DNA from: Winogradskyella sediminis
GTDB lineage: Bacteria > Bacteroidota > Bacteroidia > Flavobacteriales > Flavobacteriaceae
Assembly (NCBI RefSeq): GCF_003387355.1
Contig: NZ_QUNH01000001.1
Span: forward strand, 62,001 to 126,000
Length of the DNA stretch: 64,000 bases
Reading direction: 5' to 3'
Shown here: positions 42,651 to 51,623 of the stretch, piece after piece
How the letters are laid out: every line of letters begins with the position of its first letter
Position numbering within the stretch: the stretch's first letter is position 1
Position numbers and translations under genes: made by a program
Notes under the pieces: generated by a model
Seen by the model: the letters and a program-made list of their open reading frames with translations, nothing else
Databases searched by the model: none
What the model was told of the DNA's origin: nothing

Positions 42651-43628
42651 ATGAAGACAATTCAATTTAGAGAAGCTATTTGTGAAGCCATGAGCGAAGA
42701 AATGCGCAGAGATGAGAGTGTTTATCTTATGGGTGAAGAAGTAGCAGAATATAATGGTGCCTATAAAGCATCTAAAGGTATGTTAGACGAATTTGGCGCA
42801 AAACGTGTTATAGATACTCCTATTGCTGAACTTGGTTTCGCAGGTATTGCCATAGGCTCTACAATGACTGGAAACAGACCAATTGTAGAATATATGACGT
42901 TTAACTTCTCTTTAGTTGGTATTGACCAAATTATTAATAATGCAGCCAAAATTAGACAAATGTCTGGTGGCCAATTTAAATGCCCTATTGTTTTTAGAGG
43001 CCCAACAGCTTCGGCAGGTCAATTAGGTGCAACACACTCACAAGCCTTTGAAAATTGGTTTGCCAATACTCCTGGTTTAAAAGTAGTAGTACCATCAAAT
43101 CCATATGATGCAAAAGGTTTATTAAAAGCTGCTATTAGAGATGACGATCCTGTAATTTTTATGGAAAGTGAGCAAATGTATGGAGATAAAGGTGAAGTCC
43201 CAGAAGGAGAATATGTATTACCAATAGGAGTTGCAGATATTAAACGTGAAGGTTCAGATGTTACTATCGTATCTTTTGGAAAAATCATTAAAGAAGCTTA
43301 CAAAGCTGCAGACGAACTAGAAAAAGACGGTATATCTTGCGAAATTATCGATTTACGTACTGTACGTCCAATGGATAGAGCTGCAATTTTAAAGTCCGTT
43401 AAAAAGACTAATCGTTTAGTTATTTTAGAAGAAGCATGGCCATTTGGAAATGTTGCTACTGAAATTACATACTTAGTACAATCTGAAGCATTTGATTATT
43501 TAGACGCACCAATTATTAAAATAAACACCGCAGACACACCTGCCCCTTATTCACCTGTTTTACTAGCAGAATGGTTGCCAAACAGTGACGATGTTGTTAA
43601 AGCAGTGAAAAAAGTAATGTATAAATAA
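42651..43628 (+). CDS. pdhB: pyruvate dehydrogenase E1 component, beta subunit
   Basis: The 325-residue transketolase-type protein has FREAICEAMSEEMRRDESVY, GEEVAEYNGAYKASKG, the thiamine-binding RVIDTPIAELGFAGIAIG, RGPTASAGQLGATHSQAFE and a C-terminal transketolase domain (EIIDLRTVRPMD, ILEEAWPFG). With the alpha subunit and E2/E3 it converts pyruvate to acetyl-CoA. The other subunits are not in the window. The sequence pattern matches pyruvate rather than branched-chain complexes, though with less certainty than the family itself. Confidence 0.92.
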   Translation: MKTIQFREAICEAMSEEMRRDESVYLMGEEVAEYNGAYKASKGMLDEFGAKRVIDTPIAELGFAGIAIGSTMTGNRPIVEYMTFNFSLVGIDQIINNAAKIRQMSGGQFKCPIVFRGPTASAGQLGATHSQAFENWFANTPGLKVVVPSNPYDAKGLLKAAIRDDDPVIFMESEQMYGDKGEVPEGEYVLPIGVADIKREGSDVTIVSFGKIIKEAYKAADELEKDGISCEIIDLRTVRPMDRAAILKSVKKTNRLVILEEAWPFGNVATEITYLVQSEAFDYLDAPIIKINTADTPAPYSPVLLAEWLPNSDDVVKAVKKVMYK

Positions 43629-43653
43629 ATAAATTGCAGATTTCTGCGTTTAG

Positions 43654-43716
43654 TAAACTTCATTCGTAACCCTCTAGCGTAAGTTTAGCATGGTTGTTGA
43701 TGAAGTTTATTTTTTT
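43654..43716 (+). terminator. long-loop inverted repeat with T run after pdhB
   Basis: TAAACTTCAT (43654-43663) and ATGAAGTTTA (43700-43709) are perfect complements 36 bases apart, followed by seven T. It may be a weak terminator between pdhB and the next gene, or a leader structure. Confidence 0.4.
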
Positions 43717-43719
43717 AAT

Positions 43720-46230
43720 ATGAAACTAAAACTACTTATCCCTTTTCTAATTCTCGGATTTTTTTCTGCAGTAGCGCAGACAAAAGTTAGCGGTCATGTT
43801 GTTGATGAAAACAATGTACCAATCCCATTTGTAAATGTTTTATTTAAAGGTTCTACAGAAGGTACCATCACTAACGAGGATGGAAAATTTTATTTAGAAT
43901 CTGATAATAAATGGGATAACTTAATCATTTCCTTTATTGGATTTGAAATGTTAGAAGTACCCCTAACCAAATCTGTTAACTACAATTTAAATTTTGTTCT
44001 TAAAGAAGAAGCATCTTCTTTAGACGAAGTTCTAATTGTTACAGGCAAACAATCCAAAAAGGCCTCCGAAAATCCTGCAATACGCATCCTTAAAAAGATA
44101 TGGGAGCGCAAACGACAAAATGGACTAAGTCAATTTAAACAATACGAATACGACCAATACGAAAAAGTAGAATTCGACCTTAATACCATAGACAGTACTC
44201 TTATAAAGAGTAAACTTTTTAGAGGTATGGAATTTGTTTTTAATGAAGTAGATACTTCTAATGTTACAGGAAAAACCTATTTACCAATTTTCTTAAATGA
44301 ATCCGTTAAGAAAATATCTGGAGATAACCTCCTTAACAAAAAACACGAAGAATTAAAAGGGAACAAAAATTCAGGTTTTAGCAATAACCAAATTATTATT
44401 GATTTTATAGATGACTTATATTCAGAATATAACGTCTACGATAATTACTTAAAGTTCTTCGATAAAAGTTTTGTAAGTCCGTTGAGCAGAACCGGAGTAC
44501 AAACGTACAACTACGTTTTATCTGATAGTGCTTTTATTGACAACAAATGGTGTTATAATATTATCTATTATCCAAGGCGTAAAAACGAACTGACTTTTAA
44601 AGGTGATTTTTGGGTAAATGATTCGACCTACGCTATTAAAGAAATTAACCTGCAAGCCTCTAAGAGTGCGAATATCAATTGGGTTAAAGAAATCTATATT
44701 GAGCAAGAGTTTGAAGTATTAAATGATTCTGTATTTCTAATAAAACGCGATTATTTCCTTTCTGATTTTGCCATGAACAAAAAAGAAATGTCTCGAGGTA
44801 TTTATGGAAAACGAACCACCATCTACGATAATTACAAGTTTGACCAACCTAAAGACCCTAAATTTTATGATAAGGTGGTTTATAACTATGATGAAGATGT
44901 ATACAATAGAGAAGACGAATTTTGGCAAAACAACAGACTTGAATCACTAAGTAAAGACGAAAAAGGAGTCTATAAAATGTTAGACACCCTTAAAACCGTT
45001 AAGAAATTTAAACGTTTGTATAACTTAGGAAGTATTTTGGCATCTGGCTATATAGAGTTTCCGAGTGTTAACTTAGATTATGGTCCTATTTTTTCAACTT
45101 TTGGTTATAATGAAGTTGAAGGGGTTCGTTTAAGAACAGGCGGTAGAACTTATTTTGGTCCAAATGATTTATGGCGTATCGAAGGATTTTTAGCCTACGG
45201 GTTTAAAGATGACAAATTTAAATACGGTATTTCAGGAAAGTGGTTATTAGACAAACGTAGTCGATTTACCATCTTTGGAGGCAACCGACGCGATGTAGAA
45301 CAAATTGGCGCCAGCTTAACGAGCTCTTCTGATGTACTAGGTCGTAGTTTGGCCTCTTCTGCAGTAATAGGCACTGGGACTAATGATAAGCTTTCTAATA
45401 TCAATTTAACTAATTTTGGTGCGTCTATAGAGCCCTTCAGAAATTTTGAAGTCCGCATCGATGGGAGTTTCCGCACTATAAGTTCGGCATCACCTACATT
45501 TAGTTTAGATTACAATGACCCAGAATCCGCAACTGGTATTTCACCTGAAGTGGAACAATTTGAATCGCGATTGTCTCTTGGCTATTTCCCAAAACGTCAA
45601 ATGACAGGTTTTGGAGTTGAACGTAAGCATAAGAATGATAATTTTGCTAGACTTTTTGCTCAGGTAAGTCGTGGAGATCGCGATTGGTTTAACAGTGATT
45701 TTGATTATACCAAGGTTCAATTTTCATATATACAACCTTGGCAAGTTGGAGGTTTTGGAAGGTTAGTTACTTCTGTAGAATTAGGTAAAACCTATGGTGA
45801 AGTACCACTTAGCTTATTAAGTGTTGTTCCTGGTAATCAATCGTATTTTTCAATTTACAATACCTTTACACAATTAGATTACTACGAATTTGTAACCGAC
45901 ACCTATAGCTCTGTACACTTAGAACACAATTTTAATGGTCGTATTTTTTCGCGTATACCATTCTTAAAGAAATACAACCTTAGAGCTATTCTAGGATTAA
46001 GAGGTGTTTGGGGAGAACTTTCTGATGAAAATAAGGCTTTAAATCATACTGGCCTCCCAACTGAAATCGATCTTATTGCACCAAATATGCGTATGTATTA
46101 CGAATATAGTTTTGGTGTTGCCAATATTTTTAAAGTGCTAAGATTAGATTTTAATTTTAGAGGTAATTATCTAGACCGAACAGACGCAAGATCTTTTGGT
46201 ATTACTGGAAGTTTTGGATTTTATTTTTAA
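43720..46230 (+). CDS. DUF5686 outer-membrane protein with carboxypeptidase-regulatory-like domain
   Basis: ATG at 43720 gives a signal peptide (LIPFLILGFFSAVAQ); the earlier ATG at 43690 would put ten extra residues and the inverted repeat inside the gene. Residues about 20-110 form a CarboxypepD_reg-like domain (VSGHVVDENNVPIPFVNVLF, TNEDGKFYLESDN). A long DUF5686 region follows, ending in a barrel with many aromatic strands and the terminal SFGFYF. It is not a TonB-dependent receptor: no plug domain is visible. Members are common in Bacteroidota, with unknown function. Confidence 0.85.
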   Translation: MKLKLLIPFLILGFFSAVAQTKVSGHVVDENNVPIPFVNVLFKGSTEGTITNEDGKFYLESDNKWDNLIISFIGFEMLEVPLTKSVNYNLNFVLKEEASSLDEVLIVTGKQSKKASENPAIRILKKIWERKRQNGLSQFKQYEYDQYEKVEFDLNTIDSTLIKSKLFRGMEFVFNEVDTSNVTGKTYLPIFLNESVKKISGDNLLNKKHEELKGNKNSGFSNNQIIIDFIDDLYSEYNVYDNYLKFFDKSFVSPLSRTGVQTYNYVLSDSAFIDNKWCYNIIYYPRRKNELTFKGDFWVNDSTYAIKEINLQASKSANINWVKEIYIEQEFEVLNDSVFLIKRDYFLSDFAMNKKEMSRGIYGKRTTIYDNYKFDQPKDPKFYDKVVYNYDEDVYNREDEFWQNNRLESLSKDEKGVYKMLDTLKTVKKFKRLYNLGSILASGYIEFPSVNLDYGPIFSTFGYNEVEGVRLRTGGRTYFGPNDLWRIEGFLAYGFKDDKFKYGISGKWLLDKRSRFTIFGGNRRDVEQIGASLTSSSDVLGRSLASSAVIGTGTNDKLSNINLTNFGASIEPFRNFEVRIDGSFRTISSASPTFSLDYNDPESATGISPEVEQFESRLSLGYFPKRQMTGFGVERKHKNDNFARLFAQVSRGDRDWFNSDFDYTKVQFSYIQPWQVGGFGRLVTSVELGKTYGEVPLSLLSVVPGNQSYFSIYNTFTQLDYYEFVTDTYSSVHLEHNFNGRIFSRIPFLKKYNLRAILGLRGVWGELSDENKALNHTGLPTEIDLIAPNMRMYYEYSFGVANIFKVLRLDFNFRGNYLDRTDARSFGITGSFGFYF

Positions 46231-46261
46231 TACAATTATTTATCATTTAGATCACCACAAT

Positions 46262-47140
46262 CTATTCAAATAAATCTGAAGATAAATAGCGATCACCTCG
46301 GTCACATATAATACAAACTACAATACCACTTTTTAGTTCTTGTATTAATTTTAATGCCGCACTTGTAGCACCTCCACTACTCATGCCTGCTAAGATGCCT
46401 TCTTCTTTTGCCAATCTGCGAGACATCTCTTTAGCCTCTGCCGTACTCACTTCAATAGTTTTATCTACTTTTGAAGCCTCAAATATCTTGGGCAAATATT
46501 CTAATGGCCACTTTCTAATTCCAGGTATTTTAGAGCCATCAGTGGGTTGTACACCAACAATGTTTACCTCTGAATTCTGCTCCTTGAGAAAGGTTGAAGT
46601 TCCCATGATTGTGCCTGTAGTTCCCATAGAAGATACAAAGTGTGTGATTCCACCTTCAGTATCTCTCCAGATTTCAGGACCTGTAGTCTTATAATGCGCT
46701 TTCCAATTATCATCGTTAGCAAATTGATTAAAGGAAAAATAACCTTCATTTTCAACTTTATCAATAGCATAGTCTCTGGCTCCTTCAATACCATCGGGAT
46801 GCAAAGTCACTTTAGCACCATACGCACGCATCGTTTGTACACGTTCTTTTGTGGCAGTTTCTGGCATTACAAGTTCTATTTGCAACTTAAAAACACTTGC
46901 AATCATTGCCAAAGCTATGCCTGTGTTTCCACTTGTGGCTTCAATAAGTTTTGTAGAGGCATTAATTTTTTTAGAATCTAAAGCACTTTTAATCATATTA
47001 TAAGCTGCCCTATCCTTAACACTACCACCAGGATTATTACCTTCAAGTTTAAAATACAAACTTACATTTGGATTATCATTTAATGCTATGGATTTCACCA
47101 ATGGTGTATTTCCAATACGATCTATTAATGTCTTGTTCAT
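46262..47140 (-). CDS. cysM: cysteine synthase (O-acetylserine sulfhydrylase)
   Basis: PLP enzyme that makes cysteine from O-acetylserine and sulfide. ATG at 47140, one base after the cysE stop, gives MNKTLIDRIGNTPLV. FKLEGNNPGGSVKDRAAYNMI holds the PLP Lys, and EATSGNTGIALAMIA and GTTGTIMGTS bind substrate and phosphate. ILAGMSSGGATSAAL is typical of the C-terminal half. The pattern is closer to CysM than CysK, but the two cannot be separated safely here. It shares an operon with cysE. Confidence 0.92.
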   Translation of the reverse strand: MNKTLIDRIGNTPLVKSIALNDNPNVSLYFKLEGNNPGGSVKDRAAYNMIKSALDSKKINASTKLIEATSGNTGIALAMIASVFKLQIELVMPETATKERVQTMRAYGAKVTLHPDGIEGARDYAIDKVENEGYFSFNQFANDDNWKAHYKTTGPEIWRDTEGGITHFVSSMGTTGTIMGTSTFLKEQNSEVNIVGVQPTDGSKIPGIRKWPLEYLPKIFEASKVDKTIEVSTAEAKEMSRRLAKEEGILAGMSSGGATSAALKLIQELKSGIVVCIICDRGDRYLSSDLFE

Positions 47141-47141
47141 A

Positions 47142-47930
47142 TTATTTTTTTGCTTTTGCATAAATTTCAACCTGATGTTTATGTGTAACTATCGAATTTT
47201 CAGGTACCGACTCTGTCAACCATGTATTACCACCAATAATACTATGAGATCCAATAACTGTATGGCCTCCCAAAATAGTTGCATTAGCATAAATAGTAAC
47301 ATTATGTTCTATCGTAGGATGTCGTTTTAAATTTTGCTGATCTTTTTTAACGGTTAACGCTCCCAAAGTTACTCCTTGGTAAACCTTTACATTATTATGT
47401 ATTTCTGTAGTTTCACCAATTACAACTCCTGTACCGTGATCTATAAAAAATGATTCCCCAATATTAGCTCCAGGGTGAATATCAATACCTGTAACACAAT
47501 GTGCGTGCTCTGTCATTAATCGAGGTATTAGAGGCAAATTTAATTTATAAAACACTCTTGCCATTCTATAAATGGAAATTGCAAAAAAGCCAGGATACGC
47601 TATGTAAATTTCTTCTATAGACTGAGATGCCGGATCGTTATTATAAATGGCTTCAGCATCTTTTTGCAAACTAGCATATAAATCGGGAATATTAGCTTTA
47701 AAATCATCCCAACGCTTACATGGCATATTTTTAATTTGTGGACACGCCATATTTCGTATGGACATAAAAAGTGCTTCTAAATCTTTTAATGCTTCCTCTG
47801 CATTTGTATCACAATCATAAAACGCATTAAATAGAAGTGTTGTAAAGCGTTTGGACTCCTCTTTTAGTGTCATAGAAACCTTAATAGTTTCCTTATGTTG
47901 ATTAATGACTTGTATTAAATGCGTATTCAT
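47142..47930 (-). CDS. cysE: serine O-acetyltransferase
   Basis: It makes O-acetylserine, the substrate of the next gene. The N-terminal 130 residues are helical. The C-terminal part is a left-handed beta-helix with hexapeptide repeats: GIDIHPGANIGESFFIDHGT carries the catalytic His and Asp, GVVIGETTEIHNNVKVYQGV and ATILGGHTVIGSHSIIGG follow. The form is the longer epsC-like type seen in Bacteroidota. This pair supplies cysteine from the sulfide made by the operon at 26-31 kb. Confidence 0.93.
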   Translation of the reverse strand: MNTHLIQVINQHKETIKVSMTLKEESKRFTTLLFNAFYDCDTNAEEALKDLEALFMSIRNMACPQIKNMPCKRWDDFKANIPDLYASLQKDAEAIYNNDPASQSIEEIYIAYPGFFAISIYRMARVFYKLNLPLIPRLMTEHAHCVTGIDIHPGANIGESFFIDHGTGVVIGETTEIHNNVKVYQGVTLGALTVKKDQQNLKRHPTIEHNVTIYANATILGGHTVIGSHSIIGGNTWLTESVPENSIVTHKHQVEIYAKAKK

Positions 47931-48109
47931 TTGTTAAAAGGTAACTTTGGGTTATATATATAAGAATCCTTACTTTGTCTATTATGGGAAAAACGAAATT
48001 ACTGAATCTATTTCAAGAAGAAAAGCACAACCCTATAAATAAGACCTATCGTTTAAGAATGAAGATTATTTATGAAGTCGCTTTGCCTAGAAACTGAAAA
48101 CATATTTAA

Positions 48110-48139
48110 TTGCCTAACTCACACAATATACTATCTTTG
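48110..48139 (+). promoter_or_regulatory. ppa promoter
   Basis: TTG (48110-48112), 19 bases, then TATCTTTG (48132-48139): a full match to the Bacteroidota TTG / TAnnTTTG pattern. It also shows that coding begins downstream, at 48213 rather than 48072. Confidence 0.78.
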
Positions 48140-48212
48140 CAGCACTTTACGAAGTAACAAAACATATAATAACGGTTCTAAGAATACAGAACACCCAAAT
48201 ACAATTTATAAA

Positions 48213-48740
48213 ATGTCAGAAACAGAAGATTTAACTTTCGATGTACTTATCGAAATACCTAAAGGAAGTCGTAACAAATACGAATACGATTTTACACTAA
48301 ATAAAATACGTTTCGATCGTATGCTTTTTTCATCTATGATGTATCCTGGTGATTACGGTTTTATTCCAGAAACATTAGCATTAGACAGTGACCCTTTAGA
48401 TGTTTTAGTTTTAGGACACCAACCAACCTACCCAATGGTAGTTATGGAAGTAAGACCTATTGGAGTATTCCATATGACAGATGAAAAAGGACCAGATGAA
48501 AAAATTATCTGTGTACCAGTTTCAGACCCAATTTGGAGCAACAATAGAGATATTAGCGACTTAAATCCACACAGATTAAAAGAAATTGAACACTTTTTTA
48601 GAGTCTATAAAGACTTAGAGAAGAAGAAAGTTGATGTTGGTGGATGGGGAGATGCAGCAGAAGCTGTAGAAATTTATCACGAATGTGTAAAACGTTACGA
48701 CGAAAGTGAACACAAAAAGAAACGCACATTCACAATTTAG
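48213..48740 (+). CDS. ppa: soluble inorganic pyrophosphatase (family I)
   Basis: ATG at 48213 lies after the promoter and gives MSETEDLTFDVLIEIPKGSR, the normal start; 175 residues. The metal-binding signature DSDPLDVLV follows GDYGFIPETLA. Other family residues are KNKYEYD-like basic positions early on and KDLEKKKVDVGGWGD late. It hydrolyses PPi from biosynthetic reactions in the cytoplasm. A membrane-bound proton pyrophosphatase gene follows about 320 bases downstream, behind a terminator. Confidence 0.95.
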   Translation: MSETEDLTFDVLIEIPKGSRNKYEYDFTLNKIRFDRMLFSSMMYPGDYGFIPETLALDSDPLDVLVLGHQPTYPMVVMEVRPIGVFHMTDEKGPDEKIICVPVSDPIWSNNRDISDLNPHRLKEIEHFFRVYKDLEKKKVDVGGWGDAAEAVEIYHECVKRYDESEHKKKRTFTI

Positions 48741-48763
48741 TGCATTCTAAAAATATTATTGAT

Positions 48764-48804
48764 TAAACCCTTTTGCTACTACAGTAAAAGGGTTTCTTTT
48801 TTTT
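48764..48804 (+). terminator. ppa terminator
   Basis: AAACCCTTTT / AAAAGGGTTT stem with a short loop, then CTTTTTTTT. It separates ppa from hppA, so each is transcribed alone. Confidence 0.85.
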
Positions 48805-49056
48805 ACTCACCGTAAAACCTAAATGAAATAAAAACTGAGTAGGTACAGAAGTTTCAGTTAAACAATTTAAAAATGTAAATATTATATAATTTCAGCAAAA
48901 TATGTGCCAACACCAATAATATGTAATTCATATTTATTTCACTTAACATTTACAAAAAAACCAATTTGAAGTAATTGATATTGCTTTTTTCGTAAAAATA
49001 TGATGGATTTTACTACATTTACCCAGCTAATAACTAATCAAAATAATAAATATTAT

Positions 49057-51477
49057 ATGGAATCAATGATGATTTATATGCCAATAGCATTGGCACTTTT
49101 AGGATTAATTTACATGCTTGTAAAACAAGCTCAGGTTATGAAACAAGATGCCGGAGATGGTAAAATGAAAGAAATTTCAGATCATATCTATGAAGGTGCA
49201 CTCGCTTTCTTAAATGCCGAATACAAACTTCTTGCTGTTTTTGTAGTTATTGTAAGTATACTTCTCGCGATTGTTTCATTTATTGTGCCAACCACCCATT
49301 GGCTTATTGTTATTGCTTTTATTTTTGGAGCTGTTTTTTCTGCATTTGCGGGAAATATTGGAATGAAGATAGCCACTAAAACTAATGTTAGAACAACTCA
49401 AGCGGCTCGAACAAGTTTACCAAATGCTTTAAAAATCTCATTTGGAGGTGGTACTGTAATGGGACTTGGTGTTGCAGGCCTAGCCGTTTTAGGCCTCACC
49501 GTTTTCTTCATTATATTTTTCCATGTGTTTATGGGAGGGCTTTGGACTAATACTATGGACATGACCATTGTATTAGAAACACTTGCTGGTTTCTCTCTTG
49601 GTGCAGAATCTATAGCATTATTCGCTAGAGTTGGTGGCGGTATTTACACGAAAGCTGCCGATGTAGGTGCAGATTTAGTAGGTAAAGTTGAAGCTGGCAT
49701 CCCTGAAGATGACCCACGTAATCCTGCAACAATTGCTGATAACGTTGGTGATAATGTAGGTGATGTGGCTGGTATGGGAGCCGATTTATTTGGATCTTAT
49801 GTCGCAACCGTTTTAGCAGCAATGGTACTTGGTAACTACGTTATTAAGGATATGGGAGGATCTATCGCTGATGCTTTTGGAGGTATTGGCCCAATTTTAC
49901 TACCAATGGCTATTGCTGGTGTAGGTATTATAATTTCTATTATTGGAACTATGCTTGTAAAAATTAAAAGTAACGATGCCAAAGAAGCTCAGGTTATGGG
50001 TGCTTTAAATATCGGTAACTGGACCTCAATTATTTTAGTTGCTGCAGCTTGTTTCGGACTCGTAACTTGGATGTTGCCTGAAACTATGCTAATGAATTTC
50101 TTTGGTGAAGGCATACAAGAAATTTCATCTATGCGCGTATTTTATGCCACCTTAGTTGGTTTAGTTGTGGGCGCTGTAATTTCTTCTGTTACTGAATACT
50201 ATACAGGTTTAGGTAAACGCCCTATCTTAAAAATAGTACAACAATCCTCTACAGGAGCAGGAACTAATATTATAGCAGGCTTAGCCACAGGCATGATTTC
50301 TACATTTCCTTCAGTATTGTTATTTGCCGGAGCAATTTGGGCTTCTTATGCTTTTGCTGGCTTCTACGGTGTTGCATTGGCAGCTTCAGCAATGATGGCA
50401 ACAACAGCCATGCAATTAGCTATTGATGCTTTTGGGCCAATCTCTGATAACGCAGGAGGTATTGCAGAAATGAGCGAACAAGAACCCATTGTAAGAGAAC
50501 GCACAGATATCTTAGATTCTGTAGGAAATACAACAGCAGCCACGGGAAAAGGTTTCGCAATCGCTTCTGCTGCTTTAACATCACTTGCGCTCTTTGCGGC
50601 TTACGTTACCTTTACTGGTATTGATGGCATAAATATTTTTAAAGCACCTGTATTAGCCATGTTATTTGTTGGCGGTATGGTGCCAGTAGTCTTCTCTGCA
50701 TTAGCTATGAATGCTGTTGGTAAAGCCGCAATGGAAATGGTACAAGAAGTCCGTCGTCAGTTTAGAGAGATTCCTGGTATTATGGAAAGTACAGGAAAGC
50801 CAGAATACGATAAATGTGTTGCGATTTCAACAAAAGCATCCCTAAAAGAAATGATGTTACCTGGTTTATTAACCATTGGCTTTCCCTTAATTATCGCTTT
50901 TGTACCCATGTTATTTGGAATGGATGCTTTAGCAATCGCAGAAATGCTAGGTGGCTATATGGCAGGTGTTACAGTATCTGGTGTTCTGTGGGCTATCTTT
51001 CAAAATAATGCTGGTGGAGCTTGGGATAATGCTAAAAAATCTTTTGAAGCGGGAATTGAGATTAATGGACAGATGACTTATAAGGGCTCTGAAGCACATA
51101 AAGCCGCAGTTACTGGCGATACGGTTGGTGACCCTTTTAAAGATACATCTGGACCCTCAATGAATATTTTAATTAAATTAACTTGTTTAATTGGCTTGGT
51201 GATTGCCCCAATTTTGGGAGGTCATGCTGAAGAAACAGGCTTAGCTCATAGCGAAGAAGATATTACTATAGAAATGACTGTAGAATCTAAAGATATAGCA
51301 AAAGCAACAGTTAATTATTCTACCCTAAAAGAAGGCAAAAAAACTTCTGAAGTAATCATTTTTGAAGGCACACAAGCTGAAGTAGAAAAAGAATTAAAAA
51401 GTTTTGAAGCCTCAACTACTAACGAAGCTGGTGAGGTTGAAAAAGTAATTGAGAGCGTCGATATATCTAAACGTTAG
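49057..51477 (+). CDS. hppA: membrane-bound ion-pumping pyrophosphatase
   Basis: An integral membrane protein with about 16 helices that couples PPi hydrolysis to proton or sodium export. [40 protein letters not shown] and [10 protein letters not shown] are the catalytic loops. The [10 protein letters not shown] motif has Ala where potassium-independent enzymes have Lys, so it is predicted potassium-dependent. ATG at 49057 ([16 protein letters not shown]) is preferred over 49000, which would add 19 polar residues. The C-terminus carries an unusual acidic tail of about 80 residues after [10 protein letters not shown]. Confidence 0.92.
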   Translation: MESMMIYMPIALALLGLIYMLVKQAQVMKQDAGDGKMKEISDHIYEGALAFLNAEYKLLAVFVVIVSILLAIVSFIVPTTHWLIVIAFIFGAVFSAFAGNIGMKIATKTNVRTTQAARTSLPNALKISFGGGTVMGLGVAGLAVLGLTVFFIIFFHVFMGGLWTNTMDMTIVLETLAGFSLGAESIALFARVGGGIYTKAADVGADLVGKVEAGIPEDDPRNPATIADNVGDNVGDVAGMGADLFGSYVATVLAAMVLGNYVIKDMGGSIADAFGGIGPILLPMAIAGVGIIISIIGTMLVKIKSNDAKEAQVMGALNIGNWTSIILVAAACFGLVTWMLPETMLMNFFGEGIQEISSMRVFYATLVGLVVGAVISSVTEYYTGLGKRPILKIVQQSSTGAGTNIIAGLATGMISTFPSVLLFAGAIWASYAFAGFYGVALAASAMMATTAMQLAIDAFGPISDNAGGIAEMSEQEPIVRERTDILDSVGNTTAATGKGFAIASAALTSLALFAAYVTFTGIDGINIFKAPVLAMLFVGGMVPVVFSALAMNAVGKAAMEMVQEVRRQFREIPGIMESTGKPEYDKCVAISTKASLKEMMLPGLLTIGFPLIIAFVPMLFGMDALAIAEMLGGYMAGVTVSGVLWAIFQNNAGGAWDNAKKSFEAGIEINGQMTYKGSEAHKAAVTGDTVGDPFKDTSGPSMNILIKLTCLIGLVIAPILGGHAEETGLAHSEEDITIEMTVESKDIAKATVNYSTLKEGKKTSEVIIFEGTQAEVEKELKSFEASTTNEAGEVEKVIESVDISKR

Positions 51478-51501
51478 AAAGTACTAAATACATTCAAATA
51501 T

Positions 51502-51537
51502 ACCCTCAGCATAGTTTATAAATGTTGAGGGTTTTTC
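51502..51537 (+). terminator. hppA terminator
   Basis: ACCCTCAGCAT / ATGTTGAGGGT forms an 11-pair stem with one G-U, followed by five T. Confidence 0.82.
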
Positions 51538-51623
51538 ATATCATAACGTTGCAAAAAGTAGGAATTCCAACTATTAGATTGTTTTATAAATAAGACATCA
51601 TAAACAATCAAAACTATTTCAAT

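Noticed and set aside
48072-48212. 47-codon N-terminal extension of inorganic pyrophosphatase
   Set aside because: A full TTG / TAnnTTTG promoter lies inside it, and the family start matches the ATG at 48213.
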